A stretch of DNA of 64,000 nt from WLMZ01 sp039920665 (GTDB taxonomy: Bacteria > Actinomycetota > Acidimicrobiia > Acidimicrobiales > Ilumatobacteraceae). The stretch lies in assembly GCA_039920665.1 (NCBI GenBank), contig JBDSDH010000150.1:1-64000 (forward strand), in the 5' to 3' direction. The position numbers and the translations under genes are program-made. The notes under the pieces are model-generated. The model did not search any database, had not been told where the DNA came from, and saw nothing but the letters and a program-made list of their open reading frames with translations. Positions within the stretch are counted from its first letter, which is position 1; each line of letters begins with the position of its first letter. Positions 22,730 through 29,902 of the stretch are shown piece after piece.

Positions 22730-23371
22730 TCAGATCAAGCCGGACTTGACCGCATACGCAACGGCGTGGCTGCGGTTGCGAAGGTTGAGCCGCACCGTCA
22801 CGTCGTGGATGATGTTCTTGATCGTTCGCTCGGAGTAGGCGAGCGTGTGGGCGATCGCGGCCGTGTCGTGGCCCTCGGACAGCATCTTCAACACCTCGAC
22901 CTCGCGATCCGAGACGCCGGCCGGGCCGATTCCACGCGGTGCGAGCACGTCGCGCTGCAGCCGACCGAACTGCGTCATCAACCGGCCGAGCAGGTCCGGC
23001 GCCAACGTGCCGTCGCCGCTCGCCGCGGCCACGACTGCGGCAGCAACCCGTTCGCAGGTCGCCTCACGGCGGCGCAAGACACCGCAGGCACCGATTTCGA
23101 CGGCCACCATCAGGCTCGTGTCGTCGAGGATCCCGACGACCAGGATCACCCGGGGGCATCCGTTGCGCTGGATCGCTCGCACCGTGCGACAGGCGGCGTC
23201 GTCGACCGCGTCGACGATCACGACCGCCACTTCGGCGTCGTCGATCTGTGCTTCCTCGACGACGTGGATGTCGGGTTGGCCACGGAGCTGGGTCCGCATT
23301 CCTGCTTGTGAGATCGCGTCTTCGCTGTAGACGTAGACCATGTTCCTGACGCCAGTTCTGGTGCCCATCAT
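22730..23371 (-). CDS. LuxR-family response-regulator-like transcription factor
   Basis: A protein of about 213 residues with a degenerate receiver-like N-terminus and a C-terminal LuxR/NarL helix-turn-helix: 'VSDREVEVLKMLSEG', 'AIAHTLAYSERTIKNIIHDV', 'NLRNRSHAVAYAVK'. The receiver part has an Asp at the end of a beta-strand ('VVIVDAVDD') but lacks the usual Met-Pro after it and has 'YSED' instead of a clean acidic pair. It may therefore respond to something other than phosphorylation. No kinase gene is adjacent. I used the ATG pair at 23371/23368, preceded by GGAAGAGG; an internal ATG at 23341 is possible. The gene sits directly upstream of the tail terminator and is the natural candidate to control the eCIS locus. 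Confidence 0.8.
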   Translation of the reverse strand: MMGTRTGVRNMVYVYSEDAISQAGMRTQLRGQPDIHVVEEAQIDDAEVAVVIVDAVDDAACRTVRAIQRNGCPRVILVVGILDDTSLMVAVEIGACGVLRRREATCERVAAAVVAAASGDGTLAPDLLGRLMTQFGRLQRDVLAPRGIGPAGVSDREVEVLKMLSEGHDTAAIAHTLAYSERTIKNIIHDVTVRLNLRNRSHAVAYAVKSGLI

Positions 23372-23584
23372 TGCCCTCTTCCGTTGTCGCTCTCGTACCC
23401 AATGTGCCCCCCAGAGAGTGTGCGAGGGGGTGGTGAGATACATCTCCACATGCATTCCACAACGGCTTCACGGTCGTGAACCTCGAGGGCGCATTTCGTT
23501 GCCCGTTCGGGCATTGCACGCCGCCCTGGCTGACGGTGCGTCGCCCGTTCCGCGACCCCCGACAATGTGCGTACGGTTGCCAAG

Positions 23585-24865
23585 ATGGGAGCAAGCACAT
23601 CTTTGACGATCAACGAGGTTTCGGTCGCGCCGGGAGCGGAGGCTCGGACGATGGTTCGGGTCCGCAACAACGGCTCGGTCGTCGATCAGTTCGACATGCA
23701 GGTCCTCGGCCCGGCCGCAGCATGGACGACCGTGGAGCCCGCATCGATCTCGTTGCTGCCAGGCGCCGAACAGTCGGTGGACGTGCTGTTCCGTCCGGCC
23801 AAGGCATCCGACGTACTCGCCGGTCGCACGACCTTCGCCGTCAAGGCAATGTCGCACGAGGACCCCGACGCCTCATCGGTGGAGGAGGGTGTCGTCGACG
23901 TCCTTGCCTACGACGAGCGGGCGGCCGAATTGATCCCGCGCACATCGAAGGGTCGCCGTTCTGCCGACCATGAAGTGGCAGTCGACAACCGTGGCAACGC
24001 ACCGATCGTCGTCGACCTCGCGGGCGTGGATCCCGAGGGAACGATGGGGATCCAGTTCGATCCGCCTCAACTGACGGTCGCTCCCGGTACTGCCCAGTTC
24101 TGCAAGGTGCGGATCAAGCCGGCCAAGTCGTTCTGGCGAGGCACCAACAAGACCTTGCCGTTCACACTGTTCGTGACATCCGAGGACCAGCCCCCGATTC
24201 CGCTCGACGGGTCGATGGTGCAGATCCCGATCCTGCCGAAGTGGTTTTGGAAGGCCGTCATTGCGGTGCTCGCGGTGTTGTTGCTGTTGATCATTCTGTG
24301 GTTCGCGCTGGTCAAGCCACAGATCAAGTCATCCGCCGAGGAAGTGGTCGCTCCGGTCGAGGAGCGACTCGATGCTGCCAGCATTCCGACGCTGCCCGCC
24401 GATGGCGGCGGAGCGAAACCGCCCGCACCCGGAGGAGCAACCACCACCACGGTTGCGACCACCGAGCCGTCCCCCGATGCCACGACAGCACCGACCGCTA
24501 CCACCGTCCCCGCCGGCCTCGGGGCGAGTTCGGCGTACGGAGAACCGTTCTCGACCCGGCTCGAAGTACAGACCGGCACCAGCCCGAGCGCCAGCTACCA
24601 GGTGCCCACCGGAATGACGTTCGCGATCACCGACATGGTGCTCCAGAATCCGCAGGGCGATTCGGGTCGGCTGACCTTGATGCGGGGCAGTGAGGTGATG
24701 CTCGAACTCAGCCTGGAGAACTTCCGACTGCATGATCTGCACACGATCTCGCCGTACATCATCGAAGGTGGCGAGAACGTCATTCTCACGATCACGTGTA
24801 CGGCGCCGGGCCCGACCGCAACTCAGTGCGTCGACGCCGCGTCCCTCTCCGGCTTCCAGCAGTAG
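23585..24865 (+). CDS. Single-pass membrane protein with Ig-like (COG1470-type) repeats, eCIS-linked
   Basis: A 426-residue protein. Residues 1-210 contain two Ig-like/COG1470-type repeats ('GAEARTMVRVRNNGSVVDQF', then 'DHEVAVDNRGNAPIVVDLAG'). One transmembrane helix follows at about 222-246 ('AVIAVLAVLLLLIILWFALV'), then a Thr/Pro-rich stalk and a small beta domain. With no signal peptide, the N-terminal Ig repeats are likely cytoplasmic and the C-terminal domain outside. Similar membrane proteins accompany actinobacterial injection systems, and CisA of Streptomyces is a membrane partner of the particle. Whether this is a true counterpart is inference. ATG 23585 was chosen over ATG 23567, which would add six residues. 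Confidence 0.65.
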   Translation: MGASTSLTINEVSVAPGAEARTMVRVRNNGSVVDQFDMQVLGPAAAWTTVEPASISLLPGAEQSVDVLFRPAKASDVLAGRTTFAVKAMSHEDPDASSVEEGVVDVLAYDERAAELIPRTSKGRRSADHEVAVDNRGNAPIVVDLAGVDPEGTMGIQFDPPQLTVAPGTAQFCKVRIKPAKSFWRGTNKTLPFTLFVTSEDQPPIPLDGSMVQIPILPKWFWKAVIAVLAVLLLLIILWFALVKPQIKSSAEEVVAPVEERLDAASIPTLPADGGGAKPPAPGGATTTTVATTEPSPDATTAPTATTVPAGLGASSAYGEPFSTRLEVQTGTSPSASYQVPTGMTFAITDMVLQNPQGDSGRLTLMRGSEVMLELSLENFRLHDLHTISPYIIEGGENVILTITCTAPGPTATQCVDAASLSGFQQ

Positions 24866-24916
24866 CCCGACAGAGTCCAGTTCTCCACGCGACTGCGGCG
24901 GCAGCGGGTCGAGGGG

Positions 24917-27292
24917 TCAGCGGACGACGAGGGAGGTGAGCCCGAGGAGCGCAGGGTTCGGTGCAGTCGGCGGGTGGGCCGAGCCGGGCACGATCAGGGC
25001 GGGGGTCGAGACGCCGGTGAACAGGCCTGGTTGGTCGATCACGTTCAGGGTGCGAGGACCACTGATGTCGTCGAGTCGGATCGGGATCTGCAGCTGCAAC
25101 CCGCCCGAGGCATCGGTGGTCCCTGCGTAGACGTCGCTGTAACCCGCCCACTGCATCTGCACCGCCATGTTCGGGATGAATCCTGCCCCGACGGCGATTG
25201 CAACGTCGCCGAGGCCGATTACGTCCGGAAGCAGGCGCAACCTCGGCTGCAGGGTGCCATCGCCGGACAGATCGGCCGATGCCGTGGCCGCCGACGAACC
25301 GGCTGACAGCGTGGCGGCCATCGGGCCCACGAGAGTCGGCGTGAAGGTCACGGTGACCGGGCAACTCGTGCCCGGCGCGAGGGCGGCCCCCTGGCACCCG
25401 TTGTCGGTGATCGCGAAGTCTGACGAACCACTGATCGAGACATTGTCGATCGGGGCGGTTGCGGTTCCGGTGCTCGTGACGGAGAACACGATCGGCGCAG
25501 CAGCGACGTCCACCATCATCATCCCGAACGACGCTGGATTCGGGGTGATCGTCAACTGGGCCACCTTCGGTACGGTGACAACCGGCGGCACCGTCACGAT
25601 CGGCGGTGACGTCACGATCGGCGGTGCGGTGACGATCGGCGGCACCGATCCGACCGGTGTGAATCCGGTACCGCTGAGCGAACCCGAAGCCGATACGGGG
25701 GCAAACCCGTTCTCCGCGACCGTGAGGTTGGCCGCTCGATTGCCGTTGGAGGTAGGCGTGAACTGCACGGCGACCGAACACGACTGCCCCGGCGAGAGCC
25801 ACGCGCCCACCAAGCAGTTGCCGCCGCCGACGATCGCGTAGTCACTGCCGGCGGTGATCGATGCGGGCAGCACGCTGGATGTGCCGGTGTTGGTGACCGT
25901 CGCCAACTGCGGTGCCGAGGTTGTGGCGACCGTGACCTGGCCGAACGACAGTGGCGAAATCGAGAGCGTTGTCGGACGCCCGATCACGTAGACGTCGGAG
26001 GGAAACGTGACGAAGATCTCGCCCGATGTATCGGTGACTTCGCCTCGTTGCAGCTCGGCCGCAAACGTCGACTCGAACGCGACGAACCGGCCGTTGGACG
26101 AGATCACCGGTCGCTGCATCGCCATCAGATTGTTCTTCGGATCGATGGCCGTGCCGTTCGGTGTCAGCGACACTCGATCGAACGCGACTGTGCCGTAGAA
26201 GCCCGAGGTCGACACGGCAACGAGCAGATCGAGCGATGGGCGGGATCGATTCGTCTGGCCGCCGACACCGGGGGCCAACACGTCGGTCGCCAACGTGGCG
26301 AACGCGATCTGGGTGCCATCGGCGCTGATCGAGGCCTGGACCGAGCTCGCGTTGGCCGCTGTCCCGTTGGCGTTTCGGCTGATCAGCACCGTTCGGTTGG
26401 TGACGGTATCGCGGACCAACACTTGGCTCGCCGCCGAGATCAACACCGTGCTGAGCGGATTCGGTGTCCGGGACTCGAACGCGATGTAGCGGGCGTCTGG
26501 TGACATCGATGGCCGGGCCGACACGACGCCCGCCATCGGAGTCGTCGTCGCGTCAGCCGCAGAGACGATGGTGGAAGCCAGCGAGAATGCTCCGGTCGGA
26601 TCCCACAGGTAGATCTGCGTCCCGGCCGCGGTCATTGCCGTGAGAGCGACCCGGTTGGTCATCGTCTCGTCGCCGAGCGATGGCGACGAGGCCGGGACGT
26701 CGGTGGACTTGGAGACAACGGCCGAATCGTCGAGCACCCCGTTCTGATCGGCGTCGCGATCGAACCACTGGACGGTGGTCGTGACCGTGTCCGACAGAGC
26801 CACGTATCGACCGTGGGCCGAGATCACGAGATCGGTCCACGGAGCCTGCGCTTGTGACCGAGTCTGTTGTGCGATCTGGATCGGTGCAGCGCCCGTGCAG
26901 CGATCCGAGACAACGACCACACTGCCGAAGAACTGGCCGATCGGCGCGTTCGCAATGTGGGCGAAATGGCAGCCGTCGCGGCTGATCACGCCGGAGGACT
27001 GGCCGATCCCGCGCGCGGAGATGAACGGCACTGATTCGGTGGTGGGCACCGCGCGATTGCGGACCTTGACCAGCCGGGTGGATCCGTCGCGATTCAAGTC
27101 GCTGAAGTCGAACGCGACGAAAGCGCCGTCGCCCGAGATGCTCGCATCGAAGGAGTCGCCGATCTCGGTGATCACCGACATCAACTCCGCCGGTGGGCTC
27201 GCCGATCCACTCAGGCGGACATCGGACACGACCACCGCCGCGGTCAGCAACACCGCTGCGAGCACAGCCGAAACCCGTCGATTCAGCGACAT
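24917..27292 (-). CDS. Secreted beta-propeller / choice-of-anchor-D protein, paralogue A
   Basis: A 791-residue exported protein. A signal peptide covers about residues 1-32 ('VSAVLAAVLLTAAVVVSDV'). The region 33-440 has repeated 'SGDGAFVAFDF', 'SAHGRYVALSD', 'SPDARYIAFES', 'SADGTQIAFAT' and 'SSNGRFVAFES' blades, a TolB/WD40-like propeller. Two choice-of-anchor-D beta domains follow (about 450-540 and 585-680), each with the paired cysteines of 'C..GAWLSPGQSCSVAVQF' and 'LAPGTSCPVTVTFTP'. A Pro-Ile-Val-Thr repeat linker joins them. No LPxTG or C-terminal helix is seen. The gene is adjacent to paralogue B on the same strand, with 21 bases between the coding ends. Function is unknown; a surface or extracellular binding role is likely. 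Confidence 0.75.
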   Translation of the reverse strand: MSLNRRVSAVLAAVLLTAAVVVSDVRLSGSASPPAELMSVITEIGDSFDASISGDGAFVAFDFSDLNRDGSTRLVKVRNRAVPTTESVPFISARGIGQSSGVISRDGCHFAHIANAPIGQFFGSVVVVSDRCTGAAPIQIAQQTRSQAQAPWTDLVISAHGRYVALSDTVTTTVQWFDRDADQNGVLDDSAVVSKSTDVPASSPSLGDETMTNRVALTAMTAAGTQIYLWDPTGAFSLASTIVSAADATTTPMAGVVSARPSMSPDARYIAFESRTPNPLSTVLISAASQVLVRDTVTNRTVLISRNANGTAANASSVQASISADGTQIAFATLATDVLAPGVGGQTNRSRPSLDLLVAVSTSGFYGTVAFDRVSLTPNGTAIDPKNNLMAMQRPVISSNGRFVAFESTFAAELQRGEVTDTSGEIFVTFPSDVYVIGRPTTLSISPLSFGQVTVATTSAPQLATVTNTGTSSVLPASITAGSDYAIVGGGNCLVGAWLSPGQSCSVAVQFTPTSNGNRAANLTVAENGFAPVSASGSLSGTGFTPVGSVPPIVTAPPIVTSPPIVTVPPVVTVPKVAQLTITPNPASFGMMMVDVAAAPIVFSVTSTGTATAPIDNVSISGSSDFAITDNGCQGAALAPGTSCPVTVTFTPTLVGPMAATLSAGSSAATASADLSGDGTLQPRLRLLPDVIGLGDVAIAVGAGFIPNMAVQMQWAGYSDVYAGTTDASGGLQLQIPIRLDDISGPRTLNVIDQPGLFTGVSTPALIVPGSAHPPTAPNPALLGLTSLVVR

Positions 27293-27313
27293 CCAATCCT
27301 CGCCGACGCCTGA

Positions 27314-29755
27314 TCAGCCACGCACGACCAGCGATGCGAGCTCTGGTGCTGCTGGATTGCGGCTGGTGGGCGGCGATGCACTCGGGTCGACGATCAGTCC
27401 CGTGGTGCTCACAGCGCTGAACACCCCTGGTTGGTCGACTGCGATGAAGTCTCGATTGCCGGTCATTTCGTCGAACCGTACTGGAATCTGCAACTGGACC
27501 GCGCCCGACGCGTCGGTGCCGGCCGAGAAGGTCTCGGTGTCGCCGAGCCATTGGAACTGCACGATCGAATTGGGGGCGAAGCCGGCGCCGACTGCGATCG
27601 TGACATCGCCGGCGGTCACCACGTTCGGCAGGAGTCTCACGGTTGGTTGCAGAGCCCCGGTGCCATCGAGATTGGCCGACGCAACAGCGCTCGTCGATGT
27701 CGCGGTGATGGTGGCGCTCTGAACCCCCGATGCGTCTGGTGTGAAGACAACGGTGACCCCGCAACTCGTGCCGGGTGCAAGGCTCGTCCCCTGACACGCA
27801 TTGGCGGCGATCACGAACGACGAGGCGTTGTTGCCGCCGATCACGATCGACCCGATCGTGGTCGAACCCGTGCCCGTGCTCGTGATGGCGAACGCGATCG
27901 GAGTCGCAGGTACGCCGACCATGGTCGTCCCGAACGACCCCGGATTGGGTGTCACCACGAGCTTCTGGGTCTTCGCAACCGTGGTCGTGGTCGGTGGCGC
28001 CGTCGTGGTCGGTGGTTTGGTTGTGGTCGGCGGGGCGGTCGTCGTCGGTGGTGTCGTGGTGGTCGTGGTTGTCTGCACCGGGACGACGAACCCCGTTGCG
28101 GTGAGTGCGCCGGTTGCAGTCACCGCTGCGAAACCGCCTTCGGCGATGCGCAGCAGACTGTTGCGGGGTCCTGCGGCCGATGGCATGAACTGCACTCCGA
28201 CTGTGCAGGACTGCCCGGGGGACATCCACATCCCGATCGCGCACGTTCCGCCGGTGACGACGGCGAAGTCGCCGTCACCGAGCAACGACGCCGGAAGGAA
28301 ACTGGAGTTCCCGCTGTTGGTGACGGTGGCAAACGCGACGCCCGAAACGGCACCGACTTCGATCTGGCCGAAGTCGAGCGGGCTGACTGTCATGGTCGGC
28401 AGGCGGGCCATCACGTACACCTCGACGTAGTACCGGCTGGGGAGGCCGGGAGCGAACACGGTGCCGACACCGGTCTGCAGCTCTGACGCATACGACGATT
28501 CGAACGCGACCCAGCGACCACTCGACGAGATCACCGGATTCTGCATGACGAGGTCGCCGTTGCTGGTGTCGATCGCGTCGCCGTTCGGCTTCAGCGAAAC
28601 CCGGTCCATCGCAACCGTTGCATAGAACCCCACCGTCGAGGCCGCGACGAGCAGATCGAACGACGGTCCGACCCCATCACCGAAGATGCCACCGGGACCC
28701 ACTGCGATCAAATTCGTCGCAAATGTGGAGAACGCGACCTGCGTCCCGTCAGCCGTGATCGAGGGCTGCCACGACGTTCCGTTGCCGCCTGCGCCGGTCG
28801 TGGTGCGGCTGATCAGTGCCGTGTGGTTGTTGGTGACGTCACGGATCATCACCTGATCCGGAAAGTCGTACCCGCCCCCGGGGTAGTCATCGGTGGTGAC
28901 GTAGGTGACGTATCGACCATCCGGAGTCATGTCCGGATCGTTGGCGTTGCGGGTCGGGTCGACGACAACCGTGCCATCGAGCGCACTGACCAATGTGTAC
29001 GAGCCCGGCGAACCCAGCACCACGGTGGGATCCCAGAGGAACACCTGCACGGCGTAGCCGGACGTGAGTGAGGCGATCGCGACCTTGTTGGTGAGTGTTT
29101 CGTCGCCGAGCGCGCCGCCGCTCGTCTGTGTCGACGAAGTGGCCAACACGGGCGGCCCCTCGTCGAACACGCCATTGGCGTCGGCGTCGCGATCAAACCA
29201 CTGCACGTCGAGCCCGTTGTCGAGAGTGACGTAACGGCCGTGATCCGAAATGTCGAGGCCGCGTACGGTCGCACCCTCTGAGGAGCTGTTGGTATGGATT
29301 TTGTGGGTCGGTGTGCCGGCGCATCGGTCGCGAACGAAGATCTCGGTGGCGAGGTAGGAGGACTGGCCGTTGGTCACGAGGCGGATGTCGATGAACGCGA
29401 CGTGGCAGCCGTCGCGACTGATCGCCGTGTTGCTCTGGGCGTCATTGTCGGCGGCGGCAAACGGCACCGCCTCGGTCTGTTGGTCGGCCCGATTGCGAAC
29501 CTTGCTGAGTTGCGTGCTGCCGTCGTCGACGTAGTTGTCGTAGTCGAACGCGACCAACGCGCCGTCGCCAGACATGGTCGGCCCGAAACTGTCCCCGATC
29601 TCGGTGATCACCGACACCAGTTCGGCAGGAGGAGTGGCAGTTCCGCCGATCTGGACGTCGGACGCCACCAGAACTCCCGTGAGCAACAGCGTTGCGATCG
29701 CGGTCGAACCGTGGCGGCGCTGGCGCGAACAACAGGTTGGGGGACGTTCGGTCAT
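27314..29755 (-). CDS. Secreted beta-propeller / choice-of-anchor-D protein, paralogue B
   Basis: A protein of about 813 residues that shares its full layout with its downstream neighbour: signal segment ('STAIATLLLTGVLVASDV'), a propeller with blades such as 'SGDGALVAFDY', 'TPDGRYVTYVT' and 'SSSGRWVAFES', two choice-of-anchor-D domains and a closing beta domain. The linker is a Thr-Pro repeat ('TTTTTTPPTTTAPPTT') in place of the Pro-Ile-Val-Thr repeat. Shared words such as 'VSVITEIGDSF' and 'VKVRNRA' show recent tandem duplication followed by divergence. I took ATG 29755 as the start because the longer frame to 29899 has no signal-peptide logic. A twin-arginine motif is absent. Confidence 0.75.
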   Translation of the reverse strand: MTERPPTCCSRQRRHGSTAIATLLLTGVLVASDVQIGGTATPPAELVSVITEIGDSFGPTMSGDGALVAFDYDNYVDDGSTQLSKVRNRADQQTEAVPFAAADNDAQSNTAISRDGCHVAFIDIRLVTNGQSSYLATEIFVRDRCAGTPTHKIHTNSSSEGATVRGLDISDHGRYVTLDNGLDVQWFDRDADANGVFDEGPPVLATSSTQTSGGALGDETLTNKVAIASLTSGYAVQVFLWDPTVVLGSPGSYTLVSALDGTVVVDPTRNANDPDMTPDGRYVTYVTTDDYPGGGYDFPDQVMIRDVTNNHTALISRTTTGAGGNGTSWQPSITADGTQVAFSTFATNLIAVGPGGIFGDGVGPSFDLLVAASTVGFYATVAMDRVSLKPNGDAIDTSNGDLVMQNPVISSSGRWVAFESSYASELQTGVGTVFAPGLPSRYYVEVYVMARLPTMTVSPLDFGQIEVGAVSGVAFATVTNSGNSSFLPASLLGDGDFAVVTGGTCAIGMWMSPGQSCTVGVQFMPSAAGPRNSLLRIAEGGFAAVTATGALTATGFVVPVQTTTTTTTPPTTTAPPTTTKPPTTTAPPTTTTVAKTQKLVVTPNPGSFGTTMVGVPATPIAFAITSTGTGSTTIGSIVIGGNNASSFVIAANACQGTSLAPGTSCGVTVVFTPDASGVQSATITATSTSAVASANLDGTGALQPTVRLLPNVVTAGDVTIAVGAGFAPNSIVQFQWLGDTETFSAGTDASGAVQLQIPVRFDEMTGNRDFIAVDQPGVFSAVSTTGLIVDPSASPPTSRNPAAPELASLVVRG

Positions 29756-29902
29756 GGTTGATCCAAGGTGAAATACACCCTCAGTCTGTTCCTCTCCGGT
29801 GGATTGCTCAAGGCCCAATTGGGGGCCCGATCGGCTGCCCGATCGGGCAGCTCTCGCGCCGTGGTCGCAGATCCCAGTTCGCAGTTCGCAGTTCGTCAAC
29901 GA

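Noticed and set aside
1..24865. Integrated prophage or type VI secretion cluster
   Set aside because: No capsid, terminase, portal or integrase genes are seen, nor TssB/TssC-type or TssJLM membrane-complex genes. The DUF4157, DUF4255, AAA+ and LysM set is that of an extracellular contractile injection system.
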